Shown here in pieces: positions 1-6,934 of a DNA stretch of 64,000 nucleotides. Source of the stretch: Geodermatophilus poikilotrophus (GTDB taxonomy: Bacteria > Actinomycetota > Actinomycetes > Mycobacteriales > Geodermatophilaceae); the NCBI RefSeq assembly GCF_900111455.1, contig NZ_FOIE01000009.1:62001-126000 (forward strand). The letters are read 5' to 3'. The position numbers were made by a program, and so were the translations under genes. Numbering within the stretch: the stretch's first letter is position 1; each line of letters begins with the position of its first letter. The notes below the pieces were generated by a model. That model did not search any database, was not told the origin of the DNA, and saw only the letters and a program-made list of their open reading frames with translations.

Positions 1-48
1 CCCGCCCGTAGGCTGCGCGGCAGCCGGAGTCGGAGGGGGCGAGCGGCC

Positions 49-849
49 GTGCGACCGTCCCCGGACGCCCAGCAGGACCCCGCACCGGTGGTCGCGCGGC
101 TGCGCGCGGCGGGTTGCGTCTTCGCCGAGGAGGAGGCCGCCGAGCTGCTGGCCGCCGCGACCGGCCCCGCGCACCTCGCGTCGCTGCTGGGCCGGCGGGT
201 CGCCGGCGAGCCGCTGGAGCTGGTGCTCGGCTGGACGACGTTCTGCGGCCTGCGCGTCGCCGTGGAGCCCGGCGTCTTCGTGCCCCGCCAGCGGACCGCC
301 CTGCTGGTCGAGCGGGCGGTCGCGCTGCTGCGGGACACCCCCCGGACGCCGCTGGTGGTCGACCTGTGCTGCGGGTCCGGCGCGGTCGGCCTGGCGGTGG
401 CCACCGCCCTCGGCGCGGTCGAGCTGCACGCGGCCGACGTCGACCCGGTCGCCGTCCGCTGCGCCCGACGCAACCTCGCAGGGGTCGGCGGCCGGGTGCA
501 CCGGGGGGACCTCTACGCCTCCCTGCCGGCGGGGCTGCGCGGGCGGGTCGACCTGCTGGCGGTCAACGCGCCCTACGTGCCCAGCGCCGCCGTGGCGCTG
601 ATGCCGCCCGAAGCGCGCGACCACGAGCCGCGCACCGCGCTGGACGGCGGTCCCGACGGCACCGACCTGCAGCGCCGGGTCGCGGCCGGAGCGCGGCACT
701 GGCTGGGACCGGGCGGATCGCTGGTCGTGGAGACCAGCGTGCGCCAGGCGCCGCGCACCGTCGCCGCCGTCGAGGGCGGGGGGTTGCGCGCGGTGCTGGT
801 GCGGGACGACGAACGGGACGCGACGGTCGTCGTCGGGAGCGCGTGTTGA
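49..849 (+). CDS. putative protein N5-glutamine methyltransferase (PrmC/HemK-like)
   Basis: This 266-residue class I SAM-dependent methyltransferase belongs to the PrmC/HemK family, which methylates the GGQ glutamine of peptide release factors. The SAM motif VVDLCCGSGAVG lies near residues 103-114. The catalytic NPPY motif appears as NAPYVP near 173-178, a variant seen in a PrmC-like actinobacterial subfamily, so the substrate may not be a release factor. An N-terminal helical region (about 1-60) precedes the fold. The GTG start is chosen because a strong GGAGGGGG ribosome site sits 9 bases upstream. It reads in the same direction as the stress-protein gene but 124 bases separate them, so co-transcription is uncertain. 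Confidence 0.85.
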   Translation: MRPSPDAQQDPAPVVARLRAAGCVFAEEEAAELLAAATGPAHLASLLGRRVAGEPLELVLGWTTFCGLRVAVEPGVFVPRQRTALLVERAVALLRDTPRTPLVVDLCCGSGAVGLAVATALGAVELHAADVDPVAVRCARRNLAGVGGRVHRGDLYASLPAGLRGRVDLLAVNAPYVPSAAVALMPPEARDHEPRTALDGGPDGTDLQRRVAAGARHWLGPGGSLVVETSVRQAPRTVAAVEGGGLRAVLVRDDERDATVVVGSAC

Positions 850-924
850 GATCGTCACTCTCCGCTGTGACACACGCGGTCACCATTCGGAACGGATCAG
901 TCACGCGCTGACCTGGGGAGACAC

Positions 925-938
925 GGGCCCTTGGTCCC
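925..938. promoter_or_regulatory. DosR/DevR-box-like palindrome upstream of the universal stress gene
   Basis: The sequence GGGCCCTTGGTCCC is a near-perfect inverted repeat matching 11 of 14 core positions of the mycobacterial DosR box (GGGACTWWAGTCCC). A possible -10 box TACACG lies at 960-965, giving a start near 972 and placing the palindrome centre about 40 bases upstream, the usual position for an activator touching the polymerase. A DevR homologue is encoded 2.4 kb away. Binding is inferred. Confidence 0.5.
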
Positions 939-973
939 TGCCGCCCCGCAACGGGGGGGTACACGATCGCCGC

Positions 974-1510
974 ATGGACGATGCGCACCGGTTCGGCCAC
1001 GGGCCGGAGGGGGAGCGGCCGGACCCACCCGCGACAGGCGACACGTCGGCGGACGCCGCGAGCGACCGGCGCCGGGTCGAGCCGATGCGACTCACCCCGC
1101 TGCTGCCGCGGCGCCAGAACCCCTGGCTGCTCGTCGACGTCGACGGCTCGCCGTCCTCGCACGGCGCCCTCGTGTGGGCACTGCGGGAGGCCGCCCGCCG
1201 GGAGGCCACCGTGGTCGCCGTCTGCGTCCTCGACGACGAGGGCGACGACGGGCTGCCGGGCCTGGGCCGGCCGGGACGGCGCACGGGCACCGTCGCCCTG
1301 GAACGGCTGGAGGCCCAGGTCCTGCGGGCCATCGCCGAGACCGGCGTCTCCGGCCGGGTGCGCACCGCCGTGCTCGAGCGCCCGGTCTTCGAGGCGCTCA
1401 GCAGCGCCGCCCGCGGCGCCGACCTGGTGGTGGTCAGCGGCCACGGCAAGACCCTGCTGCGCCCCGCCGTCCCCCGGCAGCCACCCCGTCGCCTGGCCCG
1501 CGGAGCCTGA
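974..1510 (+). CDS. universal stress protein (UspA family), atypical C-terminus
   Basis: The 178-residue protein carries a single Usp fold: the beta1 strand PWLLVDVDGS with the family Asp, then SHGALVWALREAARREATVVAVCVL, and the late strand DLVVVSGHGK. A low-complexity tail of about 45 residues precedes the domain. The usual nucleotide loop G-X2-G-X9-G(S/T) is not recognisable: after SGHGK the protein ends in an Arg/Pro-rich tail. ATP binding is therefore doubtful, or the 3' end has been remodelled. A TACACG box 8 bases before the ATG suggests a leaderless or nearly leaderless transcript. The gene sits directly before the DevS-like kinase and behind a DosR-like box, the context of hypoxia-induced Usp genes in mycobacteria. 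Confidence 0.8.
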   Translation: MDDAHRFGHGPEGERPDPPATGDTSADAASDRRRVEPMRLTPLLPRRQNPWLLVDVDGSPSSHGALVWALREAARREATVVAVCVLDDEGDDGLPGLGRPGRRTGTVALERLEAQVLRAIAETGVSGRVRTAVLERPVFEALSSAARGADLVVVSGHGKTLLRPAVPRQPPRRLARGA

Positions 1511-1614
1511 CGGAGACACACATCGCCACGACCTCGCCGCTCCTCCCGGAGCACCCCGACCACCGGGCCCTGACCCCGCCCGGCGCCGGGGCGGCCGGTC
1601 TGCCCACGGCCGAG

Positions 1615-3225
1615 GTGTCCGTCCTGGGCAGTCAGCCCACGGCGCACAGCACCCAGGTCGACGGCACGCTGAAGGAGATCGTGCAGGCCGCCGTCGAGAC
1701 CACCGGTGCCACGTACGGCGCGCTCGGCGTCCTCGACGACACCGGCGCGGCCTACGAGCGTTTCGTCGTCGTCGGCATGGACGCCGCCACACGCGAGCGG
1801 ATCGGCCGGCCGCCGGTGGGGGCCGGCGTCGTCGGCCTGCTGCTGGGGCGGTCCGAGCCGGTGCGCCTCGACGACCTGACCACGCACCCGGAGGCGGTCG
1901 GCTTCCCACCCGGCCACCCGTCGATGCGCTCGTTCCTCGGGGTCCCGGTCCGGGTGCGGGGCGCGGTGTTCGGTCACCTGTTCGTGACCGTCGAGCGCGT
2001 CGACGCGTTCACCGTGGCCGACGAGGCCGCGGCGGTGGGGCTGGCCGCCGCGGCCGGCCTGGCCATCGGCAACGCCGAACTGGTCGAGCGGGCCGAGCAC
2101 CGCCGCGCGTGGGCCCAGGCCGGGACCGACATCGCGACCGCCCTGCTCTCCGGCGCCGACCCGGACATGGTGCTGCGCTCCATCGGTGAGCAGGTCGCCG
2201 AGCTCGCCTCGGCCGACGCCGCCGGCGTGCTGGTGCCGAGCCCGGACGACGAGAACGTGCTCACCGTGGTGGTGGCCGTCGGCGCGCACTACTACGAGTA
2301 CGCCGAGGGCGTGCGCCTCCCGCTGACCGACACGCAGCTGGGGACGGCGCACCGCACCGGCACGCCGGTGCTCATCCCCGACGTCAGCGCCGCCGCGGTC
2401 GGCGGCCAGCGTGCTCCGGTGCTCGGCGAGCTGACCGAGCGCTTCGGCCCCACGCTGATGATCCCGTTGGGCGGTCGCCCGGCGCTGGGGACCGTCGTCG
2501 CCATGCGGCGGCGCGGGCGGGAGCCCTTCGAGCCGGACACCCTCGAGCTGGCGTCGGTGTTCGCCGCCCAGGCCTCGGTCGCGCTGGAGCTGGCGCGCAG
2601 CCAGCAGCGGGAGCGGCGGCTGCAGGTGCAGGCCGACCGTGACCGGATCGCCCGGGACCTGCACGACCACGTCGTCCAGCGCATCTTCGCCACCGGCCTG
2701 GCGCTCGACCGGGTCAGCCGCTCCCTGGAGGAGACCCTCCCCGAGACGGCGGCGGCGCTGGCCGAGCGGGTCGACGAGCTCGACGGCACCATCGCCCGCA
2801 TCCGCTCGGCCATCTTTGAGCTGCACGAGGCCGACGACGCCTCGCCCGACGCGGTCCGCAGCCGCATCGTCGACGTCGTCCGCTCGATCACCGGCGGGCA
2901 GGGGCTGCGGCCGGACGTGCGGCTGCGCGGGGACGACGACCTGCCACCGGCGCTGCTGCCCGACGTCGTCGCCGTCGTCCGCGAGCTGGTGACCAACGTG
3001 GTGCGGCACGCCTCGGCGACCCGGGTGACGGTCACGGTCACCGTGGACTCCGAGGTGCGCGTCGTCGTCACCGACAACGGTGTCGGCCTGCCCGCGGTCG
3101 CCGTGCGCAGCGGGCTGACCAACCTCGCCGACCGCGCGGAGCGCCACGGCGGGCGGCTGACGACCTCCACCGGCCCGAAGGGCACGCAGATCCGGTGGTC
3201 CGTGCCGATGCCGCGCCGGGACTGA
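1615..3225 (+). CDS. DevS/DosS-like two-GAF sensor histidine kinase
   Basis: This protein of about 536 residues has two GAF domains (about 15-160 and 170-340), a HisKA_3 dimerisation helix with phosphoacceptor His in DRDRIARDLHDHVVQ, and a HATPase_c domain with N box ELVTNVVRHA and G box TDNGVGL. It resembles mycobacterial DevS/DosS closely. In the first GAF, His101 in FPPGHPSMRSFLGVPV aligns with the proximal haem ligand His149 of DevS, while the residue aligned with distal Tyr171 is Phe123. No membrane segment is seen, so it is cytosolic. The start is uncertain: GTG 1615 is the first canonical start past the preceding stop; a CTG at 1507 or a non-standard codon near 1522 after a GGAG site would add 31-36 residues. 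Its partner is the convergent DevR-like gene at 3368. Confidence 0.85.
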   Translation: MSVLGSQPTAHSTQVDGTLKEIVQAAVETTGATYGALGVLDDTGAAYERFVVVGMDAATRERIGRPPVGAGVVGLLLGRSEPVRLDDLTTHPEAVGFPPGHPSMRSFLGVPVRVRGAVFGHLFVTVERVDAFTVADEAAAVGLAAAAGLAIGNAELVERAEHRRAWAQAGTDIATALLSGADPDMVLRSIGEQVAELASADAAGVLVPSPDDENVLTVVVAVGAHYYEYAEGVRLPLTDTQLGTAHRTGTPVLIPDVSAAAVGGQRAPVLGELTERFGPTLMIPLGGRPALGTVVAMRRRGREPFEPDTLELASVFAAQASVALELARSQQRERRLQVQADRDRIARDLHDHVVQRIFATGLALDRVSRSLEETLPETAAALAERVDELDGTIARIRSAIFELHEADDASPDAVRSRIVDVVRSITGGQGLRPDVRLRGDDDLPPALLPDVVAVVRELVTNVVRHASATRVTVTVTVDSEVRVVVTDNGVGLPAVAVRSGLTNLADRAERHGGRLTTSTGPKGTQIRWSVPMPRRD

Positions 3226-3249
3226 AGGACCCCGTCCTCCTCACCGGAG

Positions 3250-3306
3250 AAGGACCTCGTCCTCCCCACCCTTCGCAGGCTCAGGGCGGGACCCGGGACG
3301 AGGCCT
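3250..3306. repeat. 3'-end hairpin repeat, copy 1 (GTCC type)
   Basis: An imperfect inverted repeat with arms AGGACCTCGTCCTCCCC and GGGACGAGGCC around the conserved apex TTCGCAGGCTCAGG. A partial copy of the left arm also follows the kinase stop codon (3226-3245). It lies between two convergent genes and probably acts as a bidirectional terminator. Related copies occur elsewhere in the window. Confidence 0.65.
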
Positions 3307-3367
3307 CGCGCCGAGCCTCTGGACGGGGCCTGACGCGAGCTCGCGAGTGGTGGGGGCAGGCGGGTCC

Positions 3368-4024
3368 CTAGTCGCCGCGGTCGCGCAGCTCGGTGGCGAG
3401 GATCGCGGCCTGAGTGCGCCGCTCGAGCCCCAGCTTGGCCAGCAGGTGGCTGGTGTAGTTCTTCACCGTCTTCTCGGCCAGCCCCATCCGGACGCCGATC
3501 TGGCGGTTGGTCAGGCCCTCGCCGATCAGCCGCAGCACCGTGCGCTCCTGCTCGGTGAGCACGGCCAGCCGGCGGTCGCGCTCGGCCGGGCGGCGGCGCG
3601 CCGCCGGGGTCGAGACCCCGGTGTCCCGGTCGAACAACGTCCCGCCCCCGGCGACGGTGTGCACGGCGGACACCAGCGCCGAGCCGCGGACCTGCTTGAG
3701 GACGTAGCCCGAGGCACCGGCGGCGACCGCGGCCGCGACGGCGTCCTCGTCGGGGAAGCTGGTCAGGACCAGGCAGCGCAGCCCGGGCACCCGCTCGCGC
3801 AGCTTGCGGCAGACCTCCGCGCCGTCCCCGTCGGGCAGGCGCATGTCGACGACGGTGACGTCCGGCCGCACCGCCGGCACCCGCGCGAGGGCCTCGGCGA
3901 CCGACCCGGCCTCGCCCACGACGCTGATGACCGGATCCTCCTCCAGGACCTCGGCGACGCCGCGCCGGACGACCTCGTGGTCGTCGACGAGGAACACGCG
4001 CACGGGAGTGTCACTGGACCCCAC
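3368..4024 (-). CDS. DevR/DosR-like NarL-family response regulator
   Basis: This 218-residue regulator has an N-terminal receiver (about 8-125) with acidic pair DDHE, phosphoacceptor Asp in [11 protein letters not shown] and the conserved Thr/Lys pair (LTSF, YVLKQ). Its C-terminal LuxR helix-turn-helix carries [21 protein letters not shown] and [17 protein letters not shown]. It is almost collinear with mycobacterial DevR (about 217 residues), including [14 protein letters not shown] and the terminal [13 protein letters not shown]. The gene faces the DevS-like kinase tail to tail, with only 142 bases and a hairpin repeat between them, so the pair is not one operon. A CRP-like palindrome lies just upstream of its start. 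DNA targets may include the DosR-like box at 925. Confidence 0.9.
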   Translation of the reverse strand: MGSSDTPVRVFLVDDHEVVRRGVAEVLEEDPVISVVGEAGSVAEALARVPAVRPDVTVVDMRLPDGDGAEVCRKLRERVPGLRCLVLTSFPDEDAVAAAVAAGASGYVLKQVRGSALVSAVHTVAGGGTLFDRDTGVSTPAARRRPAERDRRLAVLTEQERTVLRLIGEGLTNRQIGVRMGLAEKTVKNYTSHLLAKLGLERRTQAAILATELRDRGD

Positions 4025-4042
4025 GGGCTGCCCTCTCCGGAG

Positions 4043-4058
4043 AGTGACCTAGCTCACG
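4043..4058. promoter_or_regulatory. CRP/GlxR-type palindrome upstream of the DevR-like gene
   Basis: The sequence AGTGACCTAGCTCACG contains GTGA-N6-TCAC with a central TA, fitting the actinobacterial CRP/GlxR consensus TGTGANNTANNTCACA except for the two outer bases. It ends about 20 bases before the ATG of the regulator gene, so binding would probably cover the promoter. A cAMP-CRP role is inferred. Confidence 0.5.
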
Positions 4059-4169
4059 CAGGGTAGCGAGTGGGCGATGTCCCCACCAGCGGCCCCTCCC
4101 CGGACGCCGCCGGCCCCGTCCCGGGGCTCGCCGCGGGCCGGCGAGCGGCGGTGGCAGGCAGGCCTCCCA

Positions 4170-5204
4170 TCAGGCCGGGAGCAGCAGCGCCGCGTAGAGC
4201 GTCAGCCCCGGGCCGAACGCCATCGCCACGACCGGGCCGTCGGCGTCGGCGAGCTCCTCGAGCACGAGCAGCACCGTGGCCGACGAGCAGTTGCCGTGCT
4301 CGGCCAGCACGTGGCGCGAGGCGGCCAGCTGCTCCTCGGCCAGCCCGAGCTGGTCGCGGACGACGTCGAGGATGCGCGGGCCCCCCGGGTGCACGGCCCA
4401 GCCGGCGACGTCCTCGATCCGCAGCCCGGCGCCGGTCAGCAGCTCGTCGACGACGTCGCCGACGTGCCGGGAGAGCACGTCGGGCACCCGCGGCGACAGG
4501 CCCATGCGGAAGCCGAGGTCGGTGACGTCCCAGGTCATGTGGTCGGCGGTCGAGGGGTCGGTCCGGGCCACCACGCCGGCCAGCCGGCGCCGCTGCCCGT
4601 GCCCCGCCCGCCCGGGCTCCAGGACGACGGCCGTCGCGGCGTCGGAGAACAGCGCGTGCGCGACGACCTGGTCGAGGTCCCGCACCGGCGGCTGCACGTG
4701 CAGGCTGGTCAGCTCGCAGCACAGCAGCACGGCCGGCCGGGACCGGGCCTCCACGTAGTCGCCGACCGCGGCGAGGCCGGGGATGGCGGCGTAGCAGCCC
4801 ATGTGCCCGACCAGCAGCCGCTGCAGCCCCGGCGGCATGCCGAGGTCGCTGGCCAGCCGGATGTCCAGGCCGGGGGTGGCGTACCCGGTGCAGGTGGCGA
4901 CGGCGAACAGGCCGACGTCCCCCGGCGCGAGGCCGGCGTCGTCGAGGGCGGCGGCCACCGCCTGCTTGCCCAGCGGCAACGCCTCCTGGACGTAGCGCTG
5001 CATCCGGGCGCCGGTGCTCCAGCTGCTGATGTCCTCGTCGAGCGGGTTGGCCACCGCGTGCCGGCGCCGCACCCCGGCGCCGGCGAACACCCGCCGCGCC
5101 GCGCGGACGTCGGCGTAGTGGCCGGCGAAGAAGCCCTCCCAGACCGCGTCCTGCTCGATCGTCGTCGGCAGGGCGCGACCGGCGCCGGTCAGGACGGCGC
5201 TCAT
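4170..5204 (-). CDS. type III polyketide synthase (chalcone/stilbene synthase family)
   Basis: A complete 344-residue type III PKS of the thiolase fold. The Cys-His-Asn triad is visible as Cys137 in VGHMGCYAA, His272 in WAVHPGGPRILD and Asn305 in HGNCSSAT; the C-terminal AFGPGLTLYAALL loop is also typical. Such enzymes condense malonyl-CoA with an acyl-CoA starter to give pyrones, resorcinols or naphthols. The SAM methyltransferase 71 bases upstream on the same strand is probably co-transcribed and may tailor the product. I see no adjacent oxidoreductase, P450 or prenyltransferase, so this is a minimal two-gene cluster. The product cannot be predicted from sequence. The ATG overlaps the stop of an 8-codon ORF. 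Confidence 0.93.
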   Translation of the reverse strand: MSAVLTGAGRALPTTIEQDAVWEGFFAGHYADVRAARRVFAGAGVRRRHAVANPLDEDISSWSTGARMQRYVQEALPLGKQAVAAALDDAGLAPGDVGLFAVATCTGYATPGLDIRLASDLGMPPGLQRLLVGHMGCYAAIPGLAAVGDYVEARSRPAVLLCCELTSLHVQPPVRDLDQVVAHALFSDAATAVVLEPGRAGHGQRRRLAGVVARTDPSTADHMTWDVTDLGFRMGLSPRVPDVLSRHVGDVVDELLTGAGLRIEDVAGWAVHPGGPRILDVVRDQLGLAEEQLAASRHVLAEHGNCSSATVLLVLEELADADGPVVAMAFGPGLTLYAALLLPA

Positions 5205-5227
5205 CGGCGCAGCTCACGGGCGCTCAT
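5201..5227 (-). other. possible 8-codon upstream ORF coupled to the PKS start
   Basis: Reading from the ATG at 5227, MSARELRR is followed by a TGA that overlaps the PKS start as ATGA. Such an arrangement can couple translation, but with no conservation data this may be chance. Confidence 0.25.
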
Positions 5228-5275
5228 GACCCCGACCCTATGGGCGGCCGATGGGTGGCGCCTGCGTCGGCGCCC

Positions 5276-5977
5276 TCACCGGCGGCTCCCGTAGCCGGCG
5301 AACACCACGGCGGTGGACCGGACCGGCTTCATCCGCACCGTGTCCCGCCGGCCCAGCCGCCAGGCCAGCGCCTCGCGGAACGAGGGCCGCAGCCCGACCA
5401 GGCGCAATTCCAGTCCGAGCCGGTCGGCGGCGGCGAGCAGCCGGACGCGGTCGACGAACAGGGCGGGGTCGTGGATGCCGGGGGGCGGGCCGCCGGGCAG
5501 CCGCTCGGCCACGGTCACCATGAGGAAGCGCCCGATCCGGGTGTCGGCCAGCGCGTCGATGACCAGCGTGCCGCCGGGGCGCAGCAGCCGGGCGCACTCG
5601 GCGAGCACCCCGACGTCGTCCTCGACGTGCTCGAGGATCTCGCCGGCCACGACGACGTCGGCGCACCCGTCGGCGAGCGGGACGGCGAGCACCGATCCCC
5701 GCACGGCCAGGACGCCGTGCTCGCGGGCCACCCGCAGGCCCGGCGCGCCGAGGTCGACGCCCACGTGGCGGTAGCCGAGCCGGGCGGCGTGCGGCGCCAT
5801 CAGCCCCCCGCCGCAGGCCAGGTCGACCAGGACCGCGTCCGGACCCGGCGCCGGGGGGATGTGCTCGGCCCGCGAGGCGGCCAGCCAGTGCAGTGCCGCG
5901 AACCCGCCGGAGGCCTCCCACCACTGGTCAGCCAGGTCGTCGTACTGGGCGGGGTCGTTGCGGCGCAGGTCGGTCAT
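5276..5977 (-). CDS. class I SAM-dependent methyltransferase (UbiG-like), PKS partner
   Basis: The 233-residue methyltransferase begins DPAQYDDLADQWW, typical of UbiG/Methyltransf_11 proteins, followed by SAM motif VLVDLACGGGLMAPHAA (about 49-65), the acidic loop VGVDLG and motif IV region ADVVVAGEILEHVED. A C-terminal positively charged cap ends with AVVFAGYGSRR. It is transcribed toward the type III PKS with a 71-base gap. O- or C-methylation of the polyketide is the natural inference, though a quinone-type substrate is possible. It begins 7 bases after the DUF3140 gene stop, so the three genes may form one transcript. Confidence 0.82.
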   Translation of the reverse strand: MTDLRRNDPAQYDDLADQWWEASGGFAALHWLAASRAEHIPPAPGPDAVLVDLACGGGLMAPHAARLGYRHVGVDLGAPGLRVAREHGVLAVRGSVLAVPLADGCADVVVAGEILEHVEDDVGVLAECARLLRPGGTLVIDALADTRIGRFLMVTVAERLPGGPPPGIHDPALFVDRVRLLAAADRLGLELRLVGLRPSFREALAWRLGRRDTVRMKPVRSTAVVFAGYGSRR

Positions 5978-5984
5978 CCGGGGA

Positions 5985-6329
5985 CTAGCTCTCCTTCAGC
6001 GGGTCGTGGCCCCAGTTCATCAGCGAGTACCGCCACCTGGAGGTCTCGACGTCCTCCTTGCCCGGCTGCTGCGCCAGGTGGCGGGCCACGTAGCCGTGCA
6101 CCTTGCGCATGTGGGCGAGGTCGTCGTCGGTGAGGTCCGACTTCTTCGTGCGCAGCAGCTCGACGATCCGGCGCCCCGCGGCGTGGCCGGTGGACTCGCC
6201 GTCGCCGTCCTTCTGCCCCACCGACTGCGACTCGTCGGTCTCCAGCCAGCGTTCGAGCTCGGCGGCGGTCATGTTCACCACCTCGCCGAACTCGCGGCGG
6301 GTGGTGTCCGGGTCCTCGTCGTGCGCCAT
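5985..6329 (-). CDS. DUF3140 family protein
   Basis: This 114-residue acidic cytosolic protein matches the DUF3140 family: EFGEVVNMTAAELERWLETDESQSVGQKDGDGES at the N-terminus and HMRKVHGYVARHLAQQP plus SRWRYSLMNWGHDPLK at the C-terminus. The family has been linked to DNA binding in actinobacteria, but no function is established that I can name. The ATG at 6329 is chosen because the family motif starts about 12 residues later; longer in-frame extensions are low-complexity. It is divergent from the DUF6328 gene and 7 bases upstream of the methyltransferase gene. Confidence 0.85.
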   Translation of the reverse strand: MAHDEDPDTTRREFGEVVNMTAAELERWLETDESQSVGQKDGDGESTGHAAGRRIVELLRTKKSDLTDDDLAHMRKVHGYVARHLAQQPGKEDVETSRWRYSLMNWGHDPLKES

Positions 6330-6410
6330 GGCTGCTCCCGCGGTGTCTGCCCGTGTCGGGGCGCGTGTCGGGGTGGGTTGGGGTCGGTTCCCCGGCGGTA
6401 CCGCAGGTGG

Positions 6411-6908
6411 GTGGCGCGGAAACGGACCGACGTGGCCGGGGCCGCGGTCGCCCGCGGGCAGTCGCTCGAGGAGGTGCTCGACCGCAACCTCGCCGAGCTG
6501 CTGCAGGAGATGCGCGTGGCGATCACCGGCGTGCAGATCCTGTTCGCCTTCCTGCTGACCCTGCCGTTCAGCGCCCGCTTCGAGGAGCTCGGCCCCTTCG
6601 GGACGACGGTCTACGCGGTCACCCTGCTCAGCACCGCGAGCGCGACGCTCGTGCTCATCGCGCCGGTCTCCTTCCACCGCACCCTGTTCCGGCAGCGGCG
6701 CAAGCAGCAGCTGGTCGCCTTCGCCGACGGGGCGCTGGTCGTCGGGCTGGCGCTGCTGCTCCTGGGCATCGCGGCGGCGGTCCTGCTGGTGCTCGACGTC
6801 GTCCTCGGCCGCTGGCCGGCGGTCGTCTGCTGCGCCTTCGTCGTCGTGTTCGGCGCAGTGGCCTGGTACCTCCTGCCGCTGCGCCAGCGCCGGCCGACCG
6901 ACGGCTGA
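6411..6908 (+). CDS. DUF6328 family membrane protein
   Basis: This protein of about 165 residues has four predicted membrane helices: GVQILFAFLLTLPF, TTVYAVTLLSTASATLVLIAP, DGALVVGLALLLLGIAAAVLLVLDVV and AVVCCAFVVVFGAVAWYLLPL. The amphipathic N-terminus ARGQSLEEVLDRNLAELLQEMRVAITG is the family signature. Function is unknown. GTG 6411 is selected because a TACCGC box at 6399-6404 would place transcription start on the GTG (leaderless); GTG 6432 is an alternative. It is divergent from DUF3140 and 26 bases from ribokinase. Confidence 0.75.
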   Translation: MARKRTDVAGAAVARGQSLEEVLDRNLAELLQEMRVAITGVQILFAFLLTLPFSARFEELGPFGTTVYAVTLLSTASATLVLIAPVSFHRTLFRQRRKQQLVAFADGALVVGLALLLLGIAAAVLLVLDVVLGRWPAVVCCAFVVVFGAVAWYLLPLRQRRPTDG

Positions 6909-6934
6909 GGACCGGTTCTGGTAGAGCTGCTTGG

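Noticed and set aside
866-882. GTGAC-N7-GTCAC inverted repeat after the PrmC-like gene
   Set aside because: Half-site spacing does not fit CRP, and it is about 90 bases upstream of the Usp gene with a better site between them.
1440-1510. Frameshift at the 3' end of the universal stress gene
   Set aside because: The canonical glycine loop is missing, but the alternative frames do not restore it, so a divergent C-terminus is as likely as a broken gene.
901-3147. A 748-codon minus-strand frame opposite the Usp and DevS-like genes
   Set aside because: Low-complexity Arg/Gly/Val composition and no domain; the plus-strand proteins are well conserved families.
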